Part shown: positions 9,662-16,896 of the stretch, one piece after another
Layout of the letters: each line of letters starts with the position of its first letter
How positions within the stretch are numbered: the first letter of the stretch is position 1
DNA from: Streptomyces odonnellii
GTDB taxonomy: Bacteria; Actinomycetota; Actinomycetes; Streptomycetales; Streptomycetaceae
Direction: 5' to 3'
Assembly: GCF_000981895.1 (NCBI RefSeq)
Contig: NZ_LATD01000274.1
Location: 1 to 33,589 of the forward strand
DNA length: 33,589 bases
Position numbers and translations under genes: made by a program
The notes under the pieces: model-generated
Database searches by the model: none
What the model saw: the letters and a program-made list of their open reading frames with translations, nothing else
What the model was told of the DNA's origin: nothing

Positions 9662-9925
9662 TCAGGTCTCGTAAATGGTGGGGCGATGCCCCACGTGAAC
9701 GACCCAGACCACCAGTTCCCCGTTGTCGATCGTGTAGACGACGCGGTAGTCGCCGACCCGCAGGCGGCGACGCTCAGGCTGGGACACGAGTGCGGTGGTG
9801 TTGAAGCCGAGCGGATCACTTTCCAGCTCGGTCAGCTTGGCCAGGATGCGCAGTGCCATGTCGCGGGGGATCTTCCGGAGCTCGGCCTGCGCCTCGGGGC
9901 GGAAGACGGTTCGGTACTCACTCAC
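9662..9925 (-). CDS. RelE/ParE-family toxin
   Basis: Small toxin of a type II toxin-antitoxin pair, 87 residues, the usual size. The sequence has the RelE/ParE layout: N-terminal YRTVFRPEAQAELRKIP helix region, ILAKLTELESDPLG, then the strand segment RRRLRVGDYRVVYTIDNG and a final VVHVGHRPTIYE. RelE members cleave mRNA in the ribosome; which activity applies here cannot be told from sequence. The GTG start at 9925 lies inside the antitoxin gene with an eight-base overlap, so the two are translationally coupled. Confidence 0.9.
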   Translation of the reverse strand: MSEYRTVFRPEAQAELRKIPRDMALRILAKLTELESDPLGFNTTALVSQPERRRLRVGDYRVVYTIDNGELVVWVVHVGHRPTIYET

Positions 9926-10184
9926 CGCGCGCCAGTGTCTCCCTCATGATGTCCTCGATCGGGATGCCGGGCGCTGGGTTGGCCATGCGTTCGTCGATGA
10001 TCCGGTTGATCTCGCGCTCTTCCCACTCCTGGTACTTGCGCAGGACTTCGATGGACACGACGGCGGCGACCTGCTTGCCGCGTCGGGTGATCACGGTGGG
10101 TACGTCGTCCCGGTCTGCGCGCTCCACCACCTCCGCCAGGTGCGCACGCACGTCGCGGATGGACTCTATGGGCATCTGGCTCAT
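9918..10184 (-). CDS. Phd/YefM-family antitoxin
   Basis: Antitoxin partner of the RelE-like toxin, 88 residues. The N-terminal Phd/YefM DNA-binding fold is recognisable in SIRDVRAHLAEVVERADRD, VPTVITRRGKQVAAVV and SIEVLRKYQEWEE. The charged C-terminal part (EEREINRIIDERMANPAPG) would wrap the toxin. The frame is open upstream to 10226, but the ATG at 10184 gives the common MSQMPIES N-terminus. A well-spaced promoter (10192-10220) would start transcription at this ATG, implying a leaderless transcript. Such antitoxins normally repress their own operon, and a perfect palindrome overlaps the -35 box. Confidence 0.92.
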   Translation of the reverse strand: MSQMPIESIRDVRAHLAEVVERADRDDVPTVITRRGKQVAAVVSIEVLRKYQEWEEREINRIIDERMANPAPGIPIEDIMRETLARGE

Positions 10185-10191
10185 ACGCTCA

Positions 10192-10220
10192 AGCGTACCG
10201 AGTGTGCCATGTGTACACAA
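10192..10220 (-). promoter_or_regulatory. Leaderless promoter and operator of the toxin-antitoxin operon
   Basis: On the minus strand -35 TTGTGT (10220-10215), a 17-bp spacer and -10 TACGCT (10197-10192) are followed by seven bases and the antitoxin ATG, so RNA would start at the AUG. The perfect palindrome TGTGTACACA (10210-10219) overlaps the -35 and is a likely autorepressor operator. Confidence 0.65.
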
Positions 10221-10253
10221 TCGCATGCCTGATGAGGATCTTGCTCCGTTTCA

Positions 10254-10337
10254 TGCCGCCCTGGGCGCATGATCTGTACGGCTGCAACGGTCGGCTCGCT
10301 CGACCACCTCGGCCGGGTGGGCTTGTATGTCGTGAAC
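10254..10337 (-). pseudogene. Vestige of a second Phd antitoxin gene
   Basis: On the minus strand the peptide HDIQAHPAEVVERADR matches the intact antitoxin segment RDVRAHLAEVVERADR at 12 of 16 positions, then degenerates and stops at 10251-10253. It lacks a start and everything after the first helix-strand unit. It lies between the live antitoxin promoter and the Uma2-family gene, so it is probably the debris of a duplicated or replaced toxin-antitoxin pair. Confidence 0.6.
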
Positions 10338-10339
10338 TT

Positions 10340-10921
10340 TCAGCCCTTCCGGGGAGGCGCGAGTTCGGTCAGGTCGAGGGTGATCTCGAAGGGCACCGGG
10401 CGGTGGAGCGAGTCGCGGAAGATGCCGACGGGGGCGTAGGAGCGGGTCGGCTCGTCGAGTTCGTAGGCGTGTACGACGGGTGAGCCGTCCTCCTCCTCGA
10501 TGCACCAGTAGTGGGGGATGCCGGCTTCCGCGTACTTGCGGAGCTTTACGGTGCGGTCCCGGTGGGCGGACTCGGGGGAGACGACCTCGATGACGAGGCG
10601 TACTTCGTCCGGTGCGAACCAGGTCCGGTCGCCGTCGAAGTCGGCTGTCGTCACCAGGAGGTCCGGCTCCGGCCGGTTGCGCTGATCGAGCTTGATGGTC
10701 ATCTCGCGGCCGACCCGGACGTCGACAGGTGCCTGCTCCATGAGAGCGACGGTGAGCATGGTGACGAGGTGGCCGTGCCACCACCTCTGCGGGGACATCA
10801 TGAAGACGAGCGCTCCGTCGATCAGCTCGGTGTGGCGGGGTGCCTCGGGGAGGCGGTCCAGGTCCTCCGCGAACCAGCCTTCCGCGCGTGGCGGGCGCAT
10901 CCAGTCGGGCAGTGCGGTCAT
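10340..10921 (-). CDS. Uma2 family (DUF820) putative endonuclease
   Basis: The 193-residue protein belongs to the Uma2/DUF820 family, which has a PD-(D/E)xK nuclease fold and is greatly expanded in actinobacteria and cyanobacteria; the biological role is unknown. Visible family features are ELIDGALVFMMSPQRWWHG, the catalytic-type segment RPEPDLLV, RLVIEVVSPESAHRDRTVKLRKYAEAGIPHYWCI (proposed acidic and lysine residues: D of EPDLL, E of VIEV, K of VKLRKY), and a C-terminal FEITLDLTEL. The ATG at 10921 was chosen over upstream in-frame starts because it gives the standard length and N-terminus. It may be unrelated to the neighbouring toxin-antitoxin pair. Confidence 0.9.
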   Translation of the reverse strand: MTALPDWMRPPRAEGWFAEDLDRLPEAPRHTELIDGALVFMMSPQRWWHGHLVTMLTVALMEQAPVDVRVGREMTIKLDQRNRPEPDLLVTTADFDGDRTWFAPDEVRLVIEVVSPESAHRDRTVKLRKYAEAGIPHYWCIEEEDGSPVVHAYELDEPTRSYAPVGIFRDSLHRPVPFEITLDLTELAPPRKG

Positions 10922-11229
10922 GGCTTTACGGTAGCGCCGCGCCGCCGTCCCCGTCGTCGTGGGCGGCATGCCCGGCCGTGCGACGCGATTTCCGGTGGCA
11001 GGAACGGCGAATTCCGGGGGTGATTCGCGGATTCGCGGATTCGCGGGTGACATATGGCAATGGCCAATGCCCCCGTCCGGATTCCCGGTTGACGGAAATC
11101 TCGTCGCTCAGGGCCTCTCCCGCCCTTCCCGTAACGGATATTCTCGCAACTACCAGCGGGTAAAGGGGGGTTACCTTGACAAAGCGGAGCCGGAGCGTCC
11201 CCGGGGAGTGCCGGCGGGGGCATTTACGG
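10922..11229. other. Intergenic region with an 8-bp triple repeat
   Basis: A 308-bp divergent spacer between the Uma2 gene and the large membrane-protein gene. It contains three perfect tandem copies of ATTCGCGG (11023-11046). TTGACG (11089-11094) and TATTCT (11139-11144) resemble promoter boxes, but their 44-bp separation rules out one promoter. No gene is seen. Confidence 0.4.
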
Positions 11230-14211
11230 ATGTCGTCGCAGGCCGGGATCGATGTTCAGGCGCATATCGAGACCCTGATCAATGATTTCCGTACCAGTGA
11301 TCCTTTGATGCCCGTGATCGTTCTGCATGCCGAGGAGTCCGCCCAGGACGAAGAGATCGGCAAGCTTGTCAGGGAATTACGCCTCGGGCAGGAGGAGCAC
11401 GGCAGTCGTGTCGCCGAGGTGCCCGGGCAGCCGGCGCGGGCCGTGGCCGAGAGCGTGCCGGCCGCGCGGCTCGTACGGGAGCTGGGAGAGCCGCGGCGCT
11501 GGGACTCGCCGGGAGCGCTGTACCGGCGCTACGCCTTTCCGCGGCTGCGGCTCGTGCGCGCCATCAACGACGCCGTACGGGAAGTGGACAGCGGCGCGTC
11601 CACCGCGCCCGACGGCGAACGCGATCCGGAGCAGCGGCTGCTCGACCAGCTCGCCAAGCAGCGTTGGCGGCCCAAGCCCAAGGCGGGCTCGCCCTGGCGG
11701 ATCGGGCCGTCCCTCTTCGACACCGCCCATGTGCTTCCGGCCAGCGTTGTCGCCGGACTCGCCGTACTGCTGGCCAGTGTGGAGCTCTGGGTGGCGCTCG
11801 CCGCGGTCCTCGGCATCCTGGCGCTGCTCACCGCGCTGAACTACTGGCTGCCGGGCCGCGCCCCGATCTTCCTGTGGCTGCGCCGTGAGAGCCGCTGGTT
11901 CCTGACCACGACCTTTCTGCTGCCCGTCGCCGGCCAGCAGCCCTCCGAGGTGCGGATGCTGCACCCCGTCCGCTCCTGGAAGGCCATCGCGGCCCGCGCC
12001 AACGATGTCGCCGAGAGCCTGCGCGAGGGCGGTCAGGCACAGCTTCAGCTCCATGTCCTGGCTCTGCTCGAAGATCTACGGGACAACCACCGCCGCCGTA
12101 GCTGGGACCTGCGCGGTCTCAAACGCATCCGGCCACCGGTGCTCTTCCTGCCCGGCGCCGACGAACGAGGCGGCGGTATCGCGCTGATCAAGGCGATCAG
12201 TGACGTACGGAGTGTCCGCAGCGAACTCGACCCGCTCCTGGTCGTGGCCTCCGTGGCCACGGGCGATGTGCGTCTCCTCGACGAGAGTCACTCCGGTGCC
12301 CCGAGCCACCCGGCCGCTCCGGCCTCCGCCGCGCTGCGGGACAGCATCAGACACGCCCACCAGGCATGGGAGCACGGGCTGCGGGCAGGCCAGTCGCCCA
12401 GCATGTCCGGTGCGGTGCCGTGGGAACTGCGGATCGCGCTGCCCACCGGGGAACTGCGGCAGCTGGAGGAGCAGCGGCGCTGGTGCACGCGGGCACCGTC
12501 GCGGCCCGCCCTCGCCCGTATCGTCTGGTCGCTGCCCGTCTTCTCCCTCGCCGGACTGATGATCGTGGGCTCGCTCGGCTACTCCTGGCTGAACCTCCGG
12601 GACCACTACTGTTCGGCCGGGATCCTGACCGCGAACCATGACACCGAACTCGTCGAGGGCGTGGGCGGCGGCGACGAGTGCATCGGGATCGCCACCGGCG
12701 GTGTACGGTTCGCCGGCACCGGCGGCAGCGGGAGCGACACCGAGAACGCCGGCGCGGGCGAGGCCGGCGACAACAGCATCGGCACCAGGACCGGCACCAG
12801 CGGCTCCGGTGACACCACTGCCCCCGGCACCGAGGACAGTGCCGTCCCCTGGACCCTCGCGCAGGTGGAGGAGCGTATCCACGCCGAGAACGCGAAGGTC
12901 GAGCGGGACTACCGGGGTTCGTACGTCACCGTGGTGTACGCCGGACCGCTGAGCAGCGACCCGGAGTACGGCCGCCCGCCCGTGAAGGGCACCGAGGAAC
13001 TGGCCGGGGTCTATCTGGCCCAGGCCGCGATCAACAAGGAGAACGGGGTCAAACTCCGTGTCCTGCCGGCCAACGGCGGGCTCGACATGAGTCAGCAGCG
13101 GAAGATGGCCGACCGGATCGCCGCGTACGCCGAGAAGGACCCCACCGTGGTGGGAGTCGTGGGGCTGGGACGCGATCTGAGGACCAGCCTGGCCACCGCG
13201 GACCGGCTCGTCGAGGCCGGCCTGCCGGTGGTATCGGGCACCAACTCGGCCGCCTATCTCCCGGTCCAGATGCCCAACTGGTTCAGCCTCGCCGCCCCCG
13301 ACAACTGGCAGGCCGCGCAACTCGGCCTCCTCGTCGGCCAGCTCCGTACCGCGGGGAAGCAGAGCGCCGTCGTACTCGCCCGGGACACCGAGGGCAGCGA
13401 CGACCTCTACACCGACGAGCAGGCGTACTACGGCGAGAGGATGCTGGAGAAGCAGGGCTTCACCACGACGGTGGAGCGTTACCAGGTGACCGTCAAGACG
13501 GCGTCGCTGGAGAACCAGGTCGAGGAGCTCTGCGCACAGGACACCCCGCCGTCCGTCATCTACTTCGCGGGAAGGACCGAGGACGTCGGTCCGCTGATGA
13601 CCCAGCTCAGTTCGAGGTGCGGCGAGCAGGAGATCTCCGTGATCACGGGCGACGACCTGTCCAAGGCGGGTTTCGGGCGCGGTGCGGACGTGACCAAGAA
13701 GGTGACGCTCTACCACGTCTCCCTGACCGATCTCGAATCGGCGGCGGAGGCCGACCCTCCGTTCTACGCGAACGCCGAGGACTTCCTCCCCGGTCTCACG
13801 GGCAAGGACGTGTCGTACAGGAGTTCCTTCCTCAGCAATGGACAGACCGCCCTGTCGCACGACGCCACCCAGGCCCTGTACGAGGCCGCGAGCCGGAGCC
13901 GCAGTGAGCAGTGGCTGCGGTTCCCGGCCGAGGGCACGGGCCGCGGCCCCCGGCGGGAGCCGCAGAACCGGGCCACCACCTGGGCGAATCTCAGAACGGT
14001 CATCCTCAAGGGCATGGCGACCGGCACCGTCGACTTCACCGGAGCTCCCGTGTACGGCGAACGCGGGGGCCACGGCATCGCGCTGATCCGTGTCCGGCAG
14101 GGCGACGACGGCGATGTCCTGCGTACGAGGCTGTGCGGCAGACAGGCGGGCGACACCGCTCCCCTCACGCCGCAGGTCTGCGACATCCGTCAACCCGACG
14201 CCCCGGAGTGA
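11230..14211 (+). CDS. Membrane protein with C-terminal type I periplasmic-binding (Leu/Ile/Val-binding-like) domain
   Basis: The 993-residue protein has a cytoplasmic region (1-165) whose start, PVIVLHAEESAQDEEIGKLVREL, resembles a P-loop NTPase lead-in without the GxxGxGK[ST] motif. Two membrane spans lie near 168-207. A second soluble region (about 210-425) includes PVLFLPGADERGGGIALIKAI and PLLVVASVATGD. A third span (about 432-455) precedes a Gly/Ser/Thr linker (487-535). The extracytoplasmic tail (about 563-960) looks like peripla_BP_6: VTVVYAGPL, VVGVVGLGRDLRTSLATADR, GLPVVSGTNSAA, SAVVLARD and VIYFAGRTEDVGPLM. It is probably a membrane-tethered ligand sensor, not a free ABC-transporter receptor, since no permease is nearby. 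TTG 11176 (GGGGGG upstream) is an alternative start. It converges on the next gene with only 11 bp between. Confidence 0.75.
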   Translation: MSSQAGIDVQAHIETLINDFRTSDPLMPVIVLHAEESAQDEEIGKLVRELRLGQEEHGSRVAEVPGQPARAVAESVPAARLVRELGEPRRWDSPGALYRRYAFPRLRLVRAINDAVREVDSGASTAPDGERDPEQRLLDQLAKQRWRPKPKAGSPWRIGPSLFDTAHVLPASVVAGLAVLLASVELWVALAAVLGILALLTALNYWLPGRAPIFLWLRRESRWFLTTTFLLPVAGQQPSEVRMLHPVRSWKAIAARANDVAESLREGGQAQLQLHVLALLEDLRDNHRRRSWDLRGLKRIRPPVLFLPGADERGGGIALIKAISDVRSVRSELDPLLVVASVATGDVRLLDESHSGAPSHPAAPASAALRDSIRHAHQAWEHGLRAGQSPSMSGAVPWELRIALPTGELRQLEEQRRWCTRAPSRPALARIVWSLPVFSLAGLMIVGSLGYSWLNLRDHYCSAGILTANHDTELVEGVGGGDECIGIATGGVRFAGTGGSGSDTENAGAGEAGDNSIGTRTGTSGSGDTTAPGTEDSAVPWTLAQVEERIHAENAKVERDYRGSYVTVVYAGPLSSDPEYGRPPVKGTEELAGVYLAQAAINKENGVKLRVLPANGGLDMSQQRKMADRIAAYAEKDPTVVGVVGLGRDLRTSLATADRLVEAGLPVVSGTNSAAYLPVQMPNWFSLAAPDNWQAAQLGLLVGQLRTAGKQSAVVLARDTEGSDDLYTDEQAYYGERMLEKQGFTTTVERYQVTVKTASLENQVEELCAQDTPPSVIYFAGRTEDVGPLMTQLSSRCGEQEISVITGDDLSKAGFGRGADVTKKVTLYHVSLTDLESAAEADPPFYANAEDFLPGLTGKDVSYRSSFLSNGQTALSHDATQALYEAASRSRSEQWLRFPAEGTGRGPRREPQNRATTWANLRTVILKGMATGTVDFTGAPVYGERGGHGIALIRVRQGDDGDVLRTRLCGRQAGDTAPLTPQVCDIRQPDAPE

Positions 14212-14222
14212 ATACCGCCGGG

Positions 14223-15335
14223 TTACTCCGCGGGCGCGAGGCCTGTCTTCGCGCCCGCGCCGCACAGCGGTACGACGACGGAGCGGTCGGTCCAGCCGCC
14301 CACCGCGGCCCAGCAGGCGACGCCGGTCGACTCCACGAAGAGCCCCCGGGCGGCGAGGTCGAGCTGCGCCGCACGGAGCTGGTCCTCCGTCACGGTGAGG
14401 AAGGTGCCGCCGGACTCGCGCACGGCGCGCAGGATCTGCCGGGCGCGCGGCGGGTCGGGGATGGCGATGCCCTCGGCGAGGGTGGGGGCGGCGGATCCGG
14501 GGCCGACGGGCAGCTCGTCGGCGCCCGCGTGGAAGGCGGCCGCCAGCGGGGAGACGGCCTCGGCCTGGACGGCGATCAGCGCGGGGCGTTCGGCGATGAG
14601 CCCGTGCCCGTACAGCTCCGCGATCGCGAGCGCGGCGCCGAGCAGCAGGGTGCCGTTGCCGACCGGTACGGCGATCGCCTCCGGCAGGCGTCCGCCGAGG
14701 TCCTCCCACAGCTCGTGGACGTAGGTCTTGGTGCCGTGCAGGAAGTACGGGTTGTACACATGGCTGGCGTAGAAGGTGCCCGGGCGGTCGGCGGCGGCGC
14801 GGGCGGCCAGGGCGGTGGCCTCGCGGTCGCCGGGGACGCGTTCCAGGCGCGCGCCGTGGGCGCGGATCTGCTCGGTCTTCTTCGGCGAGGTCGCCTCCGG
14901 TACGAACACCGTGCAGGGCAGCCCGGCCCGCGTGCAGTAGGCCGCGACCGCCGTGCCCGCGTTGCCGCTGCTGTCGGCGACGACACGCTCGGGCCCGAGC
15001 CGCCGCGCCAGCTCGGCCAGCATCACCGCGCCCCGGTCCTTGAAGGAGAGCGTCGGCATCAGGAAGTCGAGCTTGGCGGAGACGGACGGCGTCAGCGCGA
15101 CCAGCGGGGTACGGCCCTCGCCCAGGCTGAGGGCGGGTGCGGCGAGCGGCAGCGCCTCCTCGTACCGCCAGAGCGAATTGACGCGCCCGGAAAGGGACTT
15201 CAGGGATACGGGCATGGCCTCGAAGTCCAGGTCCCAGGGTCCCCGGCAGGCAGGGCAGCACCAAGCGGCCGTCGCGACGGGTGCGCGGGTTCCGTCGGCC
15301 GGACAGAGGTACATCGTCGTCATGGCGTTCAGCAT
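14223..15335 (-). CDS. Threonine synthase-like PLP-dependent enzyme
   Basis: Fold-type II PLP enzyme of the threonine synthase group (O-phosphohomoserine to threonine), 370 residues. An N-terminal zinc-ribbon-like segment has CPADGTR and CCPACRGPW. The PLP lysine sits in PTLSFKDRGAV, the phosphate/ring-binding segment is DSSGNAGTAVAAYC, and later motifs are VPVGNGTLLLGA and AEGIAIPDPPRARQIL. Whether it is the biosynthetic ThrC or a paralogue cannot be decided; other PLP lyases are possible. Of two close starts, ATG 15335 has GGGAAAG five bases upstream; ATG 15323 (MTTMYLCP) lacks a Shine-Dalgarno. It is divergent from the GntR gene, which may control it. Confidence 0.85.
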   Translation of the reverse strand: MLNAMTTMYLCPADGTRAPVATAAWCCPACRGPWDLDFEAMPVSLKSLSGRVNSLWRYEEALPLAAPALSLGEGRTPLVALTPSVSAKLDFLMPTLSFKDRGAVMLAELARRLGPERVVADSSGNAGTAVAAYCTRAGLPCTVFVPEATSPKKTEQIRAHGARLERVPGDREATALAARAAADRPGTFYASHVYNPYFLHGTKTYVHELWEDLGGRLPEAIAVPVGNGTLLLGAALAIAELYGHGLIAERPALIAVQAEAVSPLAAAFHAGADELPVGPGSAAPTLAEGIAIPDPPRARQILRAVRESGGTFLTVTEDQLRAAQLDLAARGLFVESTGVACWAAVGGWTDRSVVVPLCGAGAKTGLAPAE

Positions 15336-15364
15336 GGCACTTTCCCAGGTCGGCACGGGTGCCA

Positions 15365-15439
15365 GGGTTTTGTCAAACCCCAGGTCATCACATCGGGTGA
15401 AACTTTGGCCCATGCTTGCGGCCAACAACCCAGGGTTGT
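15365..15439. promoter_or_regulatory. Inverted repeats between threonine synthase-like gene and gntR
   Basis: Two dyads share the CCAGGGTT core: GGGTTT-tgtc-AAACCC (15365-15380) and ACAACCC-a-GGGTTGT (15425-15439). TGTCAAACC (15372-15380) and TGTCAACCT (15455-15463) also recur. They are good candidates for GntR-regulator operators controlling both divergent genes. Confidence 0.5.
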
Positions 15440-15476
15440 CAGGCTGTTGCTGTCTGTCAACCTGATGGGAGTGCCC

Positions 15477-16229
15477 GTGGCCTTCGGTGAGCAGCCCGCC
15501 TATTTGCGCGTTGCGAGCGATCTGCGCGACAAGATCGTCAATGGAGCGCTGCCGCCGCACACCCGATTGCCCTCGCAGGCCCGTATCCGCGAGGAGTACG
15601 GCGTCTCGGACACGGTGGCGCTGGAGGCGCGCAAGGTGCTGATGGCGGAGGGGCTGGTCGAGGGCCGCTCCGGGTCGGGTACGTACGTGAGGGAGCGGCC
15701 GGTGCCGCGCCGGATCTCCCGGTCCGGGTACCGGCCGCCGTCCGGGGCCGGCCCCTTCCGTCAGGAGCAGTCGGAGGCGGGCGCGCGGGGCACCTGGGAG
15801 TCCACCAGCGAGCAGGCGGAGGCGGGCACGGCGATCGCGCTCCGCCTGGGCATCCAGCCGGGCGACCGGGTGATGCGGACGCGCTATGTCTTCCGGGACG
15901 CGGGCGAGCCGATGATGCTCTCCACCTCCTGGGAGCCCCTGGCGGTCACGGGGCGCACACCGGTGATGCTGCCCGAGGAGGGACCGCTCGGCGGCTGCGG
16001 GGTGGTCGAGCGGATGGCAGCCATCGACATCGTCGTGGACAACGTGCTGGAGGAGGTCGGCGCGCGGCCGGGGCTGGCGGAGGAGCTGTCGGCGCTGGGC
16101 GGGGTGCCCGGGCATCTGGTGATGGTCCTGGAGCGTACGTATTTCGCGTCGGGGCGGGCGGTGGAGACGGCGGAGATGGTGGTCCCGGCCGACCGGTACC
16201 GCATCGCGTACCGCATGTCGGTGAAGTAG
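15477..16229 (+). CDS. GntR family transcriptional regulator (HutC-like)
   Basis: DNA-binding regulator of 250 residues. Winged helix at the N-terminus: QPAYLRVASDLRDKIVNGALP, LPSQARIREEYGVSDTVALEARKVL and EGLVEGRSGSGTYVRERP. The C-terminal UTRA effector-binding domain (about 85-245) includes GDRVMRTRYVFRDAGEPMMLSTS and LERTYFASGRAVETAEMVVPADRYRIAYRM, placing it in the HutC subfamily. GTG 15477 was chosen because GGGAG (15467-15471) is five bases upstream; ATG 15465 and GTG 15471 are in frame just before it. It is divergent from the threonine synthase-like gene with inverted repeats between, which suggests local and self regulation. The effector is unknown. Confidence 0.93.
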   Translation: MAFGEQPAYLRVASDLRDKIVNGALPPHTRLPSQARIREEYGVSDTVALEARKVLMAEGLVEGRSGSGTYVRERPVPRRISRSGYRPPSGAGPFRQEQSEAGARGTWESTSEQAEAGTAIALRLGIQPGDRVMRTRYVFRDAGEPMMLSTSWEPLAVTGRTPVMLPEEGPLGGCGVVERMAAIDIVVDNVLEEVGARPGLAEELSALGGVPGHLVMVLERTYFASGRAVETAEMVVPADRYRIAYRMSVK

Positions 16230-16293
16230 CGCCGGTCCCGTAAACGGTCCCGGCCCTTCAAGGCTGCGCGAGCAGGGTTACGCTCTGTCAGGT

Positions 16294-16329
16294 GACCGGC
16301 CGTCAATTTTCCTGTGCGCCGGGCCGGTC
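16294..16329. terminator. Inverted repeat after gntR, possible terminator
   Basis: GACCGGCC (16294-16301) and GGCCGGTC (16322-16329) form a perfect eight-bp stem with a 20-base loop, 65 bp past the gntR stop. No T-run follows, so it could be a structure-only terminator, common in high-GC genomes, or an operator. Confidence 0.4.
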
Positions 16330-16504
16330 GGCGGCGTACACCCGTGTGTGCCCTTGGTTTTCGGGCGCATTGTTGGCCGGATAGGTGCCTGTTTGTGAAA
16401 ACCCGTATCCGCTGAGTAAAGGTCAGGCGTAGGCTCGGGCATATGCGGAGTGCGGTTTCCTGGGGATCTTCACAGAGATGCAGGCCGGCGGCGGGAGGAG
16501 CTCG

Positions 16505-16696
16505 ATGAACGACAGCACGGTCGCGCTCCCATGGCTGGTCATACGCAAGGACGACAACGGCAACCGCTACCGCGTCGGGAGATACGCCACCGAGGACGAG
16601 GCGCAGACCGAGGCGCGGAAGATGGCCGACAGCCTCGGTGACCACGGGCAGGAGCAGCTCTACTGGGTCGAGCACGTCGGCCAGACCACGTCCTAG
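16505..16696 (+). CDS. Small conserved protein, SPOR-like
   Basis: A 63-residue protein with no signal or membrane segment. The sequence PWLVIRKDDNGNRYRVGRYATED, then AQTEARKMADSLG and EQLYWVEHVG, has the alternating strand-helix-strand pattern annotated as SPOR-like in small Streptomyces proteins; peptidoglycan binding is not established for these cytoplasmic forms. ATG 16505 is preceded by a strong GGGAGGAG (16493-16500). No operon partner is evident. Confidence 0.8.
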   Translation: MNDSTVALPWLVIRKDDNGNRYRVGRYATEDEAQTEARKMADSLGDHGQEQLYWVEHVGQTTS

Positions 16697-16720
16697 GGCG
16701 GACCGCCTGCTGAGAGCGGC

Positions 16721-16844
16721 CTGCCGGTGCCGGACCGCCTGTCGGTGCCGGACTGCCTGTCGGCGCTGCCCGCCCGCTGGTGCCGGACTGCCTGCCGGTG
16801 CCGGACTGCCTGTCGGCGCTGCCCGCCTGCCGGTGCCGGACCGC
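16721..16844. repeat. 18-bp tandem repeats upstream of the Nudix gene
   Basis: Seven degenerate units of about 18 bp, of the type CTGCCGGTGCCGGACTGC: 16721-16738, 16739-16756, 16757-16774, 16775-16791, 16792-16809, 16810-16826 and 16827-16844. CTGTCGGCGCTGCCCGC variants occur as the third and sixth units, giving a higher-order period of about 53 bp. The array is noncoding as far as can be judged. Confidence 0.8.
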
Positions 16845-16883
16845 CCGCCGGGACCTGGGCCGCGGTGGTGCTCGCGCCCGCGT

Positions 16884-16889
16884 TACGCT
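16884..16889 (+). promoter_or_regulatory. Candidate -10 box for the Nudix gene (leaderless start)
   Basis: TACGCT fits TAnnnT and is followed by seven bases and the ATG at 16897. No Shine-Dalgarno precedes the start. The -35 region is not recognisable. Confidence 0.45.
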
Positions 16890-16896
16890 CCGGCGC

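Noticed and set aside
11176..11181. TTGACA as a -35 box
   Set aside because: No TAnnnT lies 16-19 bp downstream, and TTG 11176 may itself be a start codon.
12076..15264. Very long minus-strand open frame (1062 residues) across the membrane-protein and threonine synthase-like genes
   Set aside because: It is antisense to, or out of frame with, two well-supported genes; its composition is Arg/Gly/Ala-rich with no domain, as expected from high-GC shadow frames.
13911..15476. Upstream extension of the GntR frame to 772 residues
   Set aside because: The extension is antisense to the threonine synthase-like gene; the winged helix starts right after GTG 15477, which has a good ribosome-binding site.
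16721..16844. CRISPR-like array
   Set aside because: Units are directly adjacent with no unique spacers, and no cas genes are present; it is an ordinary tandem repeat.
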